Made by a program: the position numbers and the translations under genes. A stretch of DNA of 64,000 nt from Pseudomonadota bacterium (lineage in GTDB: Bacteria > Myxococcota_A > UBA796 > SXON01), in assembly GCA_030685065.1 (NCBI GenBank), contig JAUXQH010000173.1, positions 1 through 64,000 on the forward strand, read 5' to 3'. Positions 7,593 to 16,466 of this stretch are shown here, piece by piece. The notes under the pieces are model-generated. The model was not told the origin of the DNA and made no database searches. It worked only from the letters and a program-made list of their open reading frames with translations. The stretch's first letter is position 1; every line of letters starts with the position of its first letter.

Positions 7593-8708
7593 ATGATGCT
7601 TCGCCCCTGCCTCCGCTTGGTCGTCCCGTTGCTCTTCCTCGCCGGGTGCGTGGAAGCCGAGATCAGCCTGGGGGACATCGAGCCGAGCCGTCCTCCGAAG
7701 GATGACGCTGGCGACGCCGACACCGATTCGGATTCGGACACCGACACCGATTCGGACTCGGACACCGATACGGACACCGACACCGATTCGGACACGGACA
7801 CCGACACGGACACCGATACGGACACCGACACCGATGTCGACACCGGGAGCGCCCCGTACGATTGCGCCGAGCTCCCCTCGTTCAGCCTCGACGACACGAC
7901 GATGTCGGGCGCCCGCGGCTACCACGGCGTGAGCTTCGATGACGACGGGCACCTCCTCGGGTGGGATGGCCGCAACGCGGTGGTGAAGAGCAGCTACGAC
8001 GGCACCCGGGAGGTGTTCGTTCCCGGGTTGCGCAGCGTCGAGCAGATCGATCGGCTCCCCGACGGCGACTTCGTCCTGGCGGACGGCGCGAACGCTCGCC
8101 TGCTCCGCGTGACCCCGGAGGGCGGCCAGGAGACCCTGGCCTCCGGCGTCGGCTACGTCTACGGGGTGACGGTGGGCCCGGACGGGATGGTCTACATCGC
8201 GGACGGCGGGGTTGCCCGCGTGGACCCCGCGACCGGCGAGCGCACCGTGCTCCTGACGCAGCCGCCGGGCTGGACCGCCCACAGCCTCAACTTCAACCTC
8301 GACAGTACCCGCCTCTACATCGGCACCATCGGCCGCGGCGACGTGTTCTACTTCGATCTCGACGCCGACCTGGTCCCCATCGGCAATCCGGTGATGCTGC
8401 TGAACCTGCCCGGCACCGGATGGCACGACGCGGTCGGGGTCGACGCGTGCGACAACGTCTACATCACCGACTATTCGAGCGGCGGTTTGTACCGCATCGA
8501 GAGCGATTTGACGGTCACCCTGCTCATCACGATCGACCGCACGTTGTACGGCCATGGGATGGCGTGGGGGAGCGGCATCGGCGGGTGGCGTGACGACGCG
8601 CTCTACATGCCGCAGCCCTACAACGGATCGACGATCCGGGAGGTCGTGCTCGGGCTGCCGAGCGGGGACTCGGTCCGCACGTGGAACGGCGTGGCGGTCC
8701 CGTGGTGA
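7593..8708 (+). CDS. Secreted lipoprotein with Asp-rich spacer and SMP-30/NHL-like beta-propeller
   Basis: 371 residues. MMLRPCLRLVVPLLFLAGC is a lipoprotein signal with the lipobox Cys at 19. Residues 41-84 are an Asp-Thr/Asp-Ser stretch acting as a flexible acidic spacer. The rest has repeated blades of the pattern PDGDFVLAD, GPDGMVYIAD, DNVYITDY, typical of SMP-30/gluconolactonase or NHL six-bladed propellers. Catalytic metal residues cannot be assigned. The start is one of two adjacent ATGs (7593, 7596); a farther upstream ATG at 7581 is possible. The next gene starts within this stop (GTGA), so they are co-translated. Confidence 0.75.
   Translation: MMLRPCLRLVVPLLFLAGCVEAEISLGDIEPSRPPKDDAGDADTDSDSDTDTDSDSDTDTDTDTDSDTDTDTDTDTDTDTDVDTGSAPYDCAELPSFSLDDTTMSGARGYHGVSFDDDGHLLGWDGRNAVVKSSYDGTREVFVPGLRSVEQIDRLPDGDFVLADGANARLLRVTPEGGQETLASGVGYVYGVTVGPDGMVYIADGGVARVDPATGERTVLLTQPPGWTAHSLNFNLDSTRLYIGTIGRGDVFYFDLDADLVPIGNPVMLLNLPGTGWHDAVGVDACDNVYITDYSSGGLYRIESDLTVTLLITIDRTLYGHGMAWGSGIGGWRDDALYMPQPYNGSTIREVVLGLPSGDSVRTWNGVAVPW
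7713..7844 (+). repeat. Asp-Thr/Asp-Ser coding microsatellite
   Basis: About 44 codons of GAC/GAT alternating with ACC/ACG or TCG/TCC, an imperfect 6-bp repeat. Synonymous third positions vary, so it is not a fresh polymerase-slippage product. Confidence 0.9.
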
Positions 8709-9742
8709 GCCGCCGCCGGCTGGGCACCCAGAACACCCACCTGCTCCTCCTCGCCCTCCTCCTCCTCCCCGCCTGTACTGGCGTCCCGGACGACACCGGC
8801 AAGCCGGAGGCGGACGCGGACACCGACGCCGACACGGATTCGGACACCGACGCCGACAACGACACCGACACGGACGTGAGCCCGGTCGATCCGGACACCG
8901 TGCCGCTCGCTGGGGAGTGTGCGGACGACGTGCACTGGGGCGCCTTCCTCGTCGACAGCACGGAGGACTACGCCTACGTCACGGGCTCGCTCTCGGCCGG
9001 CGTGGTGCCGGTCGCCGTGCTCACGCGCGTCCTCGACTCGGGGGACTGCACGATCTGGCGCCGGGAGAACCCCTTCTGTGACCCGAGCTGCGACCCCGGC
9101 TACACCTGCGACCTGACGGGCGAGTGCGTCCCGTACCCGACGACCCAGGACCTCGGGACGGTGACCCTGACCGGCCTCTCCCAGGCGGTCTCGATGGAGC
9201 CGGTGACCCCCGGCTACACCTACTTCGACACCTCGATCCCCAATCCTCCGTGGGTCCCGGGGGAGCTGCTCACGTTGTCGACCTCGGGCGGCGCCTACGA
9301 GCCGGTGACGCTGTACGGCGTGGCGCCCGCGCCGCTCGTCCCGGTGAGCATGAACTGGGTCATCGTCGAGGGGGAGCCGCTCACCGTCGCGTGGGATGTG
9401 CCGTCCGGGGCCGTACGCACCGAGCTCGCGCTCACCCTCCGCATCGATCAGCACGGCACCACCCCGTCCAGCATCGAGTGTGTCTTCGCGGACGACGGCA
9501 CGGCCGAGGTGCCCGCCGACGTGATCCAGGCCCTCATGGGCTTCGGCGTGACCGGCTTCCCCGCGGGGGACCTGCTCCGGCGCACGGCGGACTCCACGGA
9601 GATCGGGGCCGGCTGCATCGATCTGTCGGCCACGTCCTCGCGGCTCGCGCACGTCGAGATCGCCGGGTACACGCCGTGCACCCGCGACGAGGACTGCCCG
9701 GACGGCCTGACGTGCAACGAGCCGTTGGAGCGCTGCGAATAG
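8705..9742 (+). CDS. Secreted Asp-rich-spacer lipoprotein with EGF-like Cys motifs
   Basis: 345 residues. GTG 8705 overlaps the preceding TGA (GTGA) and gives a clean lipoprotein signal MSRRRLGTQNTHLLLLAL ending LLLPAC (Cys about 24), followed by an acidic D-T/D-S spacer (36-57). The body has a Cys-rich module (NPFCDPSCDPGYTCDLTGEC), a long beta-rich region, and a C-terminal CTRDEDCPDGLTCNEPLERCE motif common in myxobacterial surface lipoproteins. No enzyme signature. Same operon and architecture as the preceding beta-propeller lipoprotein. Confidence 0.72.
   Translation: MSRRRLGTQNTHLLLLALLLLPACTGVPDDTGKPEADADTDADTDSDTDADNDTDTDVSPVDPDTVPLAGECADDVHWGAFLVDSTEDYAYVTGSLSAGVVPVAVLTRVLDSGDCTIWRRENPFCDPSCDPGYTCDLTGECVPYPTTQDLGTVTLTGLSQAVSMEPVTPGYTYFDTSIPNPPWVPGELLTLSTSGGAYEPVTLYGVAPAPLVPVSMNWVIVEGEPLTVAWDVPSGAVRTELALTLRIDQHGTTPSSIECVFADDGTAEVPADVIQALMGFGVTGFPAGDLLRRTADSTEIGAGCIDLSATSSRLAHVEIAGYTPCTRDEDCPDGLTCNEPLERCE
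8810..8875 (+). repeat. Short Asp-Thr/Asp-Ala coding repeat
   Basis: About 22 codons of alternating Asp with Thr, Ser, Ala or Asn directly after the lipobox Cys region; same kind of spacer as in the preceding gene. Confidence 0.85.
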
Positions 9743-9751
9743 CGCGGACGG

Positions 9752-10723
9752 CTACCGACCGGAGGGCGCGCGCAGGAGCTGCTCGAACGCGGCGATCCTG
9801 GGGCCCACGGGCACGATGCGGTGGGGGTTGATCGACGGGTGGCTGTAGTAGTAGTGCCGCTTGATCGAGGCGAGGTCGCAGGTCGCCGCGACGCCCGGCA
9901 TCTGGTAGACCGCGCGCGTGTGCGCCCACAGGTTGGGGTACTCGCGCAGGGCGCGGATGTTGCACTTGAAGTGCCCGAAGTAGACCAGATCGAAGCGGAG
10001 CAGCGTCGTGAACAGGCGCAGGTCGGCCTCGGTGAAGGTGTCCCCCGCCAGCCACTTGTCCGTGGCGAGCCACCGTTCGAGCATGTCGAGCGTCCCGAAC
10101 AGCGCGGTGACGGCCTCTTCGTACGCGTCCTGGGTGGTGGCGAAGCCGGCGCGGTACACGCCGTTGTTGACCGTCTCGTAGATGCGGGCATTGACCGGGT
10201 CGATGAGGTGCCGGAGCTCCGGCGGGTACAGATCGTGGCCGGCGAGGGGCGCATCGGCTGCCCCGAGGGCGCGGAGCGGGCCGTTCATCATCCGCACGAG
10301 CTCGGAGGACTCGTTGTTCACGATCGTCCCGGCGACCTTGTCCCAGAGCGCCGGCACCGTGACCCGGCCGGTGTAGTGCGGGTCGGCGCGGGTGTAGACC
10401 TCGTGGAGGTGGCCAGCGGCGAACAGCGCGTCCGGCTGCGCTTCGGAGAAGGACCACCCGTGCTCGAGCATCTCCGGCTCGACCACCGAGATCGGGATCG
10501 CGGACTCCAGCCCCAAGAGGGCGCGGGCGATCAGGGTGCGGTGCGCCCACGGGCACGCCATCGCGACGTAGAGGTGGTAGCGACCCGCGACGACCGGGTG
10601 GGCCGCGCCCGGATCCGCGCTCACCGTGCCTCGAAAGGAGCTGTCCTTGCGGACGAAGCGCCCGCCGGTGGACGTGGTGTCGTACCAGGCGTCCTGCCAT
10701 CGTCCGTCGACCAACAAGCCCAT
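9752..10723 (-). CDS. yqjG: Glutathionyl-hydroquinone reductase (Xi-class glutathione transferase)
   Basis: 323 residues. The catalytic motif MACPWAHRTL (C57) and the downstream VPALWDKVAGTIVNNESSELVRMM are diagnostic of YqjG/PcpF/ECM4-type enzymes, which reduce glutathionyl-hydroquinones to hydroquinones. The C-terminal helical domain contains LFTTLLRFDLVYFGHFKCN and NPHRIVPVG. ATG 10723 gives the usual N-terminus; the longer upstream reading does not look coding. Fits a quinone/electrophile-handling theme with the nearby Old Yellow Enzyme. Confidence 0.94.
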   Translation of the reverse strand: MGLLVDGRWQDAWYDTTSTGGRFVRKDSSFRGTVSADPGAAHPVVAGRYHLYVAMACPWAHRTLIARALLGLESAIPISVVEPEMLEHGWSFSEAQPDALFAAGHLHEVYTRADPHYTGRVTVPALWDKVAGTIVNNESSELVRMMNGPLRALGAADAPLAGHDLYPPELRHLIDPVNARIYETVNNGVYRAGFATTQDAYEEAVTALFGTLDMLERWLATDKWLAGDTFTEADLRLFTTLLRFDLVYFGHFKCNIRALREYPNLWAHTRAVYQMPGVAATCDLASIKRHYYYSHPSINPHRIVPVGPRIAAFEQLLRAPSGR

Positions 10724-10869
10724 GCCGCCCCCACGAGCGCAGGCGATAACGCGTCCGGCGGGGCCCCCGGTCCACCCCCGACCCGAAAGCCCGCCGTTGC
10801 AAATCGTGACAATCGCGGGCATCAGCCCCGGCGTGGAAAACCCGAGCAAGGAGGCGTCACGGAGCCTCC

Positions 10870-11661
10870 ATGCAGACCTCTTCCCCCCTCGCCCTCCGCC
10901 TCCTCCCCCGCTCGGTCTCGGTGTCGTGGTTGCTCCGTCCGGCCCTGCTCCTGGCGCTCCTCCTCCCCGTGGCCGCGCGGGCCGAGACCGCGGACGACGC
11001 GGATCGGGACGGCCTGACGGACACCTACGAGGCGCTCCTCGGCACCGACCCGACGCGCGAGGACACGGACGAGGACGGCCTGCTCGACGGCACGGAGGTG
11101 TTGGGGCTCACCGGGACCAACCCGCTCTCCGACGACTCGGACGCCGACGGGCTGCTCGACGGCGAAGAGGACGCCGACGGCAACGGCGCGATCGACGGCG
11201 GGGAGACCCACCCGCTGGTCGCCGACAGCGACGGCGGGGGCGTGGACGACGGGTACGAAGCGCGCGTCGGGACCGATCCGCTGAACGGCTCGGACGACAT
11301 GGACGACTCCGACAACGGCCGCATCGACTCCGACGGCGATGGCGTGTCCGACCCCGAGGAGATGGCGCTCCAGACCGATCCGAACGACGCGGACTCCGAC
11401 GGCGACGGCCTCTCCGACGGCGAGGAGCTCTACGGGACGGGCACGGACCCCAACGCGTGGGACTCGGACGCGGACGGCGTGCGCGACGGCGGCGACGCGG
11501 AGGGGGACATCGAGCGGATCGAGGTGGAGCCGGTGGAGGCGACGATCACCGCCTCGGGCGGTGGCGGCCTCGCCTGCTCGTCGACCGGGACAACGGGCTC
11601 CGTGCCAGCGAGCCTGGGGTTGCTCGCCCTCGCCGCGCTCGCACGGCGCCGCCGCTCGTAG
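10870..11661 (+). CDS. Thrombospondin type 3 repeat protein with MYXO-CTERM-like anchor
   Basis: 263 residues. Signal peptide to about residue 38 (VAARA). Residues 41-215 carry about seven calcium-binding TSP3-like units (D-x-D-x-D-G-L-x-D, for example DTDEDGLLDGTE, DSDGDGLSDGEE). The tail has a Gly-rich stretch with a single Cys (GGGGLACSSTG), a hydrophobic helix (PASLGLLALAALA) and RRRRS, a C-terminal processing/anchoring signal of MYXO-CTERM type. GGAG lies 5 nt before the ATG. Probably a surface-anchored calcium-stabilised protein; no partner is evident. Confidence 0.85.
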   Translation: MQTSSPLALRLLPRSVSVSWLLRPALLLALLLPVAARAETADDADRDGLTDTYEALLGTDPTREDTDEDGLLDGTEVLGLTGTNPLSDDSDADGLLDGEEDADGNGAIDGGETHPLVADSDGGGVDDGYEARVGTDPLNGSDDMDDSDNGRIDSDGDGVSDPEEMALQTDPNDADSDGDGLSDGEELYGTGTDPNAWDSDADGVRDGGDAEGDIERIEVEPVEATITASGGGGLACSSTGTTGSVPASLGLLALAALARRRRS

Positions 11662-11662
11662 G

Positions 11663-13243
11663 CTACTCCAGCTCGAACCGCGCCGCCTCGGACCACTCCG
11701 ACCACGCGAGCCCGCGGTCCCGGTAGCGGGAACGCCAGCACCACGCCCCCGGAGCCAGCCCCTCGATGTCGGTCCGGGTCAGGTCCGCGCCGGCCCGGAT
11801 GTCCACGCCCTGGAACCAGTTCTCGTACTGCTCCCAACGGTCCACGACGGGGTCGGCAAACGTGTCACAGTCGGCGCTCACCTGCCAGTGGGTCGCGCCG
11901 TGCGCTCCGCCGCTGGGGTGGGTGAAAGGGCTGGCCTGGAGCGTCACCGCGGCGTCCACCGTGGCGCCGGCGGTCGGAGAGGCCGCGGTAGGGGTGCCCG
12001 GTGCGATCGCGTCGACCCGCACGGTGATCTCGTCGGTCACCTCGTTGTCGCGGGGCGCCTCGGGGGTACCCATGCTGATCCGCCGCACCGTGAACGCGCC
12101 CGGCTCGACCTCCACCACGACGAAGCCGTACTCATCCTGTGAGACGGTCAAGTTGTCGTACTCGGCCTGGCCGGACGAGCCCCAGCGGTCGAGCGCGCCC
12201 CCCGCGGACGCGACATCCACCCACACGTGGGCGTGGTCGCGGGACTGGCCGCGGCTGTAGCCGTGCGTATGGCCGAAGAAGTGGATGGAGGGCTTGCCGC
12301 ACGCGGTGCTGAAGGCCTCGAGCCGCGCCACGATGTCGCCGGTGAACGCGGTCTCTCCGTTGGGCCAGAGCTCCGAGAGGTAGGGATGATGCAGCTCGGC
12401 GAGGACGAACTCGATCGTGTCGTCCGTGCAGGTGTCGGCCAACACGCGGTCGAACCACTCGAGCTGCTCGGGCAGGTTCGAGCCGGTGTTGGAGTCGAGC
12501 CCGAGGATGCGGACGTTGACGTAGTCGGTCGACCACCACTGGTCCTCGTGGCCCGGGGTGCCGTTCTCGGGGAGGTGGAAGTACTGGAAGAAAGCGGGTG
12601 ATCCGCCCTCGTGGTTCCCGAGCACGGGGTACAGCGGCACCTGCCGCGCGAGCGGGGCGGCGCCGCTGAAAAAGTCCCCGGTCCAATCCTCGTAGTTCCA
12701 GCCGTTGTCGACGAGATCCCCCGCGACGAGCAAGAGCCCGAGCGCCTCGGGAAGCTCAGCCGCGTAGTACCCGGTGACGTAGGGGATGATCCCCTGCTCC
12801 ACGACCTGCGCCCACTTGTCGGGGTACGCGTCATCGCGTTGCATGTCGCTCACGGCCACGAGCTGGAAGGGCTTGCTGGAGCTGGCGAGCGGCGGCGTGC
12901 GGAAGCGGACGGGCGTGCTCGCCGTGGCGCCGGTGCGGGCGCTGTACCAGTAGGATGTGTCGGGGAGGAGCCCCTCGAGCTGGGCCTCGTGTTGCACGCC
13001 GTGCCCCCCGACAGCCGCCGTCCCGGCGACGATGCCGCCGAGCGCCTCGGTCGGGCCGAAGCGCACGAGGGTCTCCTCGCCGTCCGCTGTCTCCCAGCAC
13101 ACCCACGCGCTCGTCGGCGTGACCGTCTGGAGGTACGGCGCCACGAGGACCACGTGGGGATCGGTGTCGCCGGGGTCCACCACCGGCGGCGGCGGCACCG
13201 GGGCAGGCTCACCGCACGCGAGCAGGGCGAGGAGCGCGATCAA
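11663..13243 (-). CDS. Purple acid phosphatase-like metallophosphoesterase lipoprotein
   Basis: 526 residues. TTG start at 13243 gives the very short lipoprotein signal MIALLALLAC. Residues about 30-120 form a fibronectin-III-like N-terminal purple acid phosphatase domain (APYLQTVTPTSAWVCWET). The catalytic domain (about 128-365) has metallophosphoesterase motifs: SDMQRDD, AGDLVDNG, LGNHEGG, AELHHPYLS and FGHTHGYSRG. A C-terminal beta domain (about 410-526) resembles fibronectin III. It likely hydrolyses extracellular phosphoesters. Stops face the TSP3 gene with 1 bp between them. Confidence 0.86.
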   Translation of the reverse strand: MIALLALLACGEPAPVPPPPVVDPGDTDPHVVLVAPYLQTVTPTSAWVCWETADGEETLVRFGPTEALGGIVAGTAAVGGHGVQHEAQLEGLLPDTSYWYSARTGATASTPVRFRTPPLASSSKPFQLVAVSDMQRDDAYPDKWAQVVEQGIIPYVTGYYAAELPEALGLLLVAGDLVDNGWNYEDWTGDFFSGAAPLARQVPLYPVLGNHEGGSPAFFQYFHLPENGTPGHEDQWWSTDYVNVRILGLDSNTGSNLPEQLEWFDRVLADTCTDDTIEFVLAELHHPYLSELWPNGETAFTGDIVARLEAFSTACGKPSIHFFGHTHGYSRGQSRDHAHVWVDVASAGGALDRWGSSGQAEYDNLTVSQDEYGFVVVEVEPGAFTVRRISMGTPEAPRDNEVTDEITVRVDAIAPGTPTAASPTAGATVDAAVTLQASPFTHPSGGAHGATHWQVSADCDTFADPVVDRWEQYENWFQGVDIRAGADLTRTDIEGLAPGAWCWRSRYRDRGLAWSEWSEAARFELE

Positions 13244-13413
13244 CGGAGGATCGTGCTGGCCTGCTTCGCGGCCTCGTCCGCGGTGCGGGCGGGAATGGGG
13301 GGCGCGTGGAGGTCGGTCAATGGAGGCTCCGGGGATCGTCTCTTACTGTACCGATGCGCGACGGACCGCATGCCCGGCGATAGTTTAGATCCGCAGACTC
13401 CATGGAGGTCCTC

Positions 13414-13992
13414 GTGCGCTCTTTCGTTCGGTCGGTGCGGATTCTTGCCGGAGCGGGGCTCGTCGCCGGCGCCCTGATGCTGGTCGTTCCCAGCGTGGCC
13501 CAGGCTGCGATGACGGTGTCCGGCAAGCCGAAGGTCAGCTTCTTCGCCGTCGGGAGCCCCGGCTTCCTCGACATCGAGGGCGTCGCCTCGGTCTTCACCG
13601 CCACGGATGATGGCGCGAAGCTCACCTTCGTCGTCCCGATGGCGTCGGTCGAGAGCGGCATCAGCCTTCGCGACGACCACATGAACAACGAGTACGTCAA
13701 GGTCGCGCAGTTCCCGAACGCGACGCTGGTCCTCACCAAGGCCGACGTGAAGTGGCCCGCGGCGGTCGCCGAGTCCAGCACCGGCACGGTCAAGGGCACG
13801 TTCAACGTGCACGGGGTCGACCAGCCGGTCGACATCGCCTACACCGTGAAGAAGAGCAAGACCGGCTACCGCGTGAACGCCAAGTTCCCGTTCGACGTGA
13901 CGCAGCACGGCATCGCGATCCCGTCCTACCTCGGCATCACGGTCGATCCGAAGATGAACGCCGACGTGCAGGTCGATCTCGTCGATGGCTAG
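13414..13992 (+). CDS. YceI-family periplasmic lipocalin-like protein
   Basis: 192 residues. GTG 13414 chosen because GGAGG (13404-13408) lies 5 nt upstream; ATG 13402 is an alternative. A signal peptide ends VPSVAQA. The mature protein has YceI features: KVSFFAVGSPGFLDIEGVAS, PMASVESGISLRDDHMNNEYVKVAQFP, and TVKGTFNVHGVDQPVDI. YceI proteins bind isoprenoids or polyisoprenoid quinone-like lipids in a barrel. It overlaps the next gene, a CxxCH protein, by 8 bp, so it is likely part of the same operon. Confidence 0.88.
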   Translation: MRSFVRSVRILAGAGLVAGALMLVVPSVAQAAMTVSGKPKVSFFAVGSPGFLDIEGVASVFTATDDGAKLTFVVPMASVESGISLRDDHMNNEYVKVAQFPNATLVLTKADVKWPAAVAESSTGTVKGTFNVHGVDQPVDIAYTVKKSKTGYRVNAKFPFDVTQHGIAIPSYLGITVDPKMNADVQVDLVDG

Positions 13993-15160
13993 ATCGCTGT
14001 TCAGCCTGCGCGCGATCTGCGCCTTCGCCGTCCTCCTCGTCGCGCTCCTCCCCGGTCGGGCCCAGGCCTACCCGTGGATGATCCGCCACGGCTATACCAA
14101 TTGTGCCCAATGCCACGTCGATCCCTCGGGCGGCGGCGTGCTCACCGAGTACGGGCGCGGCCAGGGCGAGATCCTGGTGCGTACGCACTACAAGCCGATG
14201 ACCGAGACCCCGGGGAAGGAGGTCGACTTCCTCTTCGGTCTCCTCTCGCTCCCGGACCAGGTGCTGCTCCAGGCCGACGTGCGCTCGATGTTCATCCCGC
14301 AGCCGGGCAACATGCGGTTCATCCTGATGCAGGGCGATCTGCGCGCGGCCGTCGTGGCCGGGCCCTTCGTCGCGACCGGTACGCTCGGCGCCGTGAGCGA
14401 GGGCGGGCAGGGCGCGTGGGTGACCAGCAACGCGGCCGGTTGGAACCTCGTGGCGCGTGAATACTGGGCCGGCATCACGCCGGCGAAGGGGTGGATGATC
14501 AAGGCCGGGCGCATGAACCTGCCCTACGGCATCCGCACCGAGAACCACGTCCTCTACACCCGCAGCGTCACGCGCACGACCACCAATGACGACCAGCAGG
14601 TCGGCGCCGCGGTCAGCTACGCGTCCAAGCGCTTCCGGGCCGAGATCATGGGCATCGCCGGCAACTTCCAGGTGCGGCCGGATCTGTTCCGAGAGCGCGG
14701 CTACTCGCTCTACGGCACGTGGGCCCCCAAGAAGACCCTCGAGCTCGGCGTCTCCAGCCTGCTCACCGTCGCGCAGGCCGACGTGGACACGCTCGCCCCG
14801 CGCATGCGGCAGGCCCACGGGGTGTTCACCCGCTACGCCCCGATCGAGCCGCTCGCCATCCTCGCCGAGGTGAGCGTGCTCCGGAGCAACGACGCGGGCA
14901 CCGCTTCGACCGGGCTCGTCGGCAACGCGGTGATCGACTGGGAGCCGAAGCAGGGGGTGCACCTCATGGGGATCGGCGGCTATTGCGACCCCTCGTTCGC
15001 GGATCCGGCGGCCCCCGCCTACACCGGCGGCGGGGCGGTCCAGTGGTTCCTGGCCCCCCGCTTCGACGTCCGGGTGGACGTGTTCCAGGGCGTCCTCTAC
15101 TGCACCCCGGGGGCCGAAGCGCGGCCCATGGGGCTCCTCCAAGGCCACGTCTACCTGTAG
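13985..15160 (+). CDS. Outer-membrane-barrel-like protein with an N-terminal c-type heme motif
   Basis: 391 residues. Signal peptide ends GRAQA; the mature N-terminus carries CAQCH, a single covalent heme c site, followed by DPSGGG. The remainder is rich in alternating amphipathic strands with aromatic ends (EYWAGITPAKGWMIKAGRMNL, FRAEIMGIAGNF, RFDVRVDVFQGVLY), typical of an outer-membrane beta-barrel, and ends in a hydrophobic residue after a short strand (HVYL). A heme attached to a porin-like barrel suggests electron transfer at the outer membrane. Coupled upstream to YceI (8-bp overlap) and followed 10 bp later by another CxxCH gene. I do not recognise a named family. Confidence 0.68.
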   Translation: MARSLFSLRAICAFAVLLVALLPGRAQAYPWMIRHGYTNCAQCHVDPSGGGVLTEYGRGQGEILVRTHYKPMTETPGKEVDFLFGLLSLPDQVLLQADVRSMFIPQPGNMRFILMQGDLRAAVVAGPFVATGTLGAVSEGGQGAWVTSNAAGWNLVAREYWAGITPAKGWMIKAGRMNLPYGIRTENHVLYTRSVTRTTTNDDQQVGAAVSYASKRFRAEIMGIAGNFQVRPDLFRERGYSLYGTWAPKKTLELGVSSLLTVAQADVDTLAPRMRQAHGVFTRYAPIEPLAILAEVSVLRSNDAGTASTGLVGNAVIDWEPKQGVHLMGIGGYCDPSFADPAAPAYTGGGAVQWFLAPRFDVRVDVFQGVLYCTPGAEARPMGLLQGHVYL

Positions 15161-15170
15161 GAGGTCGCCC

Positions 15171-15629
15171 GTGTTTCTCCAGCTTTTTTCCCTGTTGATC
15201 GCGTCGGCCTCGGCCTCCTCGTCCTACCCGGCCGCCCTGGAGGACGAGCTGGGCATGCCCTGCGCGCCGACGTGCACGGTCTGCCATGAGACCAACGCCG
15301 GCGGGCCGGGCACCGTGTTGAAGGACTTCGGGCTCGCCCTGATGGCGCGCGACCTCACGGGCGGCGCCGACATCCCCTCCCTGCAGGCGGCGCTCGCCGC
15401 GATGGAAGCCGACGCGGTGGACAGTGACGGGGACGGCATGTCCGACCTCGACGAGCTCGCCGCCGGCGCCGATCCGAACCCCGGCGCGGCGGTGTTCTGC
15501 GAGCCCGATGGCGGCGGCGAGGTCATCGTGCCGGTCTACGGGTGCTTCGGCGCCTCCGGGACAGCCGCCGGGATGGGGCTCGTGTCCCTGCTCGGCCTCA
15601 CGACCCTGCGACGCCGGGCTCGCCGGTAG
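15171..15629 (+). CDS. Small CxxCH protein with calcium-repeat and MYXO-CTERM-like anchor
   Basis: 152 residues. GTG start with GGAGG a few nt upstream, straddling the previous stop. Signal peptide to about residue 16. One CTVCH heme c motif (about residue 36), one TSP3-like unit (DSDGDGMSDLDELAAGADPNPG), then VPVYGCFGASG followed by a hydrophobic helix and RRRARR, an anchoring signal like MYXO-CTERM. Third gene of a YceI / heme-barrel / heme-anchor set. Function inferred: surface or outer-membrane electron carrier. Its 3' end overlaps the convergent phosphoesterase by 32 bp. Confidence 0.72.
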   Translation: MFLQLFSLLIASASASSSYPAALEDELGMPCAPTCTVCHETNAGGPGTVLKDFGLALMARDLTGGADIPSLQAALAAMEADAVDSDGDGMSDLDELAAGADPNPGAAVFCEPDGGGEVIVPVYGCFGASGTAAGMGLVSLLGLTTLRRRARR

Positions 15630-16383
15630 GGGAGCGGGCGGGCGGGCCGTCCCCCGTCGGCGCGCGTGACTCGTACAGCACGCGCCCCGGGAACATCACC
15701 GCGGTGAGAAACCCGCCCTTGCCGCAGCCGGTGTCGGTCGCGAACACGCGGCCGCGCACCCACGCGTCCTCCTTGTCCTCCAGCGTGTGCTCGGAGAGCT
15801 CGGGGGGGAGCAGGCCGGTCGGCGTGTGGCCCACGACGATCTGCTTCCCCTCGTAGGCCCGGAAGAACGAGGACGAGCGGGTCCACAGCAGCACCGTGCG
15901 CGGTTCGACCTCGGACGGGTGGGCCCAGCGCTCGTCCTTCCGCGGGACCCCCGCGTGGACGTAGATGGCGTGGGCATCCTCGTACCAGTAGGGGAGCTCG
16001 CGCATCCACGCGACCACGTCCTTCGGGAAAAAGGAGCCGTCGAGGAGAGACTTGAAGTCGTCCCGGTCCCCGGTGAACGACGCGAGGCACTCCCGCGCGC
16101 CGTTTCCCTTCGGCAGCACGAATTCGGGCCAGCCCTGATCGAGCACGCGCAGCCAGGCGTCCTCGTGGTTGCCGCGGAGGCACACGATCCGCGCCTCGGT
16201 GAGCATCGGCAACACCTCGCGGATCCAGCGGATCACGCCCGCGGAGTCGGGGCCCCGGTCGACGTAGTCGCCGAGGAACACCAGGGTATCGCCCGCGTCG
16301 AGCGCCGGGAGGTGATCCCAGAGCGCCAGGAGGTGGACCAGATCGCCATGGATGTCGCCGATTGCGACGGTGCGTGCCGACAC
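15598..16383 (-). CDS. Calcineurin-like (PPP-type) serine/threonine phosphatase or ApaH-like hydrolase
   Basis: 261 residues, GTG start. Metal and phosphate motifs in PPP order: GDIHGD (9-14), GDYVDRG (38-44), RGNHED (70-75), VHAGVP and VVGHTPTG. The family includes protein phosphatases and diadenosine tetraphosphatase; length and spacing fit bacterial PrpA/PrpB-like enzymes. Cytoplasmic, no signal peptide. Divergent from the antiporter gene with an 83-bp gap. Which substrate is used cannot be told. Confidence 0.9.
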   Translation of the reverse strand: MSARTVAIGDIHGDLVHLLALWDHLPALDAGDTLVFLGDYVDRGPDSAGVIRWIREVLPMLTEARIVCLRGNHEDAWLRVLDQGWPEFVLPKGNGARECLASFTGDRDDFKSLLDGSFFPKDVVAWMRELPYWYEDAHAIYVHAGVPRKDERWAHPSEVEPRTVLLWTRSSSFFRAYEGKQIVVGHTPTGLLPPELSEHTLEDKEDAWVRGRVFATDTGCGKGGFLTAVMFPGRVLYESRAPTGDGPPARSPTGEPGVAGS

Positions 16384-16466
16384 CTGAGGACGGTATCACA
16401 CGGGGGCGCGCCCGTTGCGGCGTTGCACATCCTGCCCCGGACAGTAGAGGACGAGGGGGGCCTTGG

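Noticed and set aside
7713..7844. CRISPR-like array from the regular Asp-Thr repeat
   Set aside because: Units are 6 bp, coding and without spacers.
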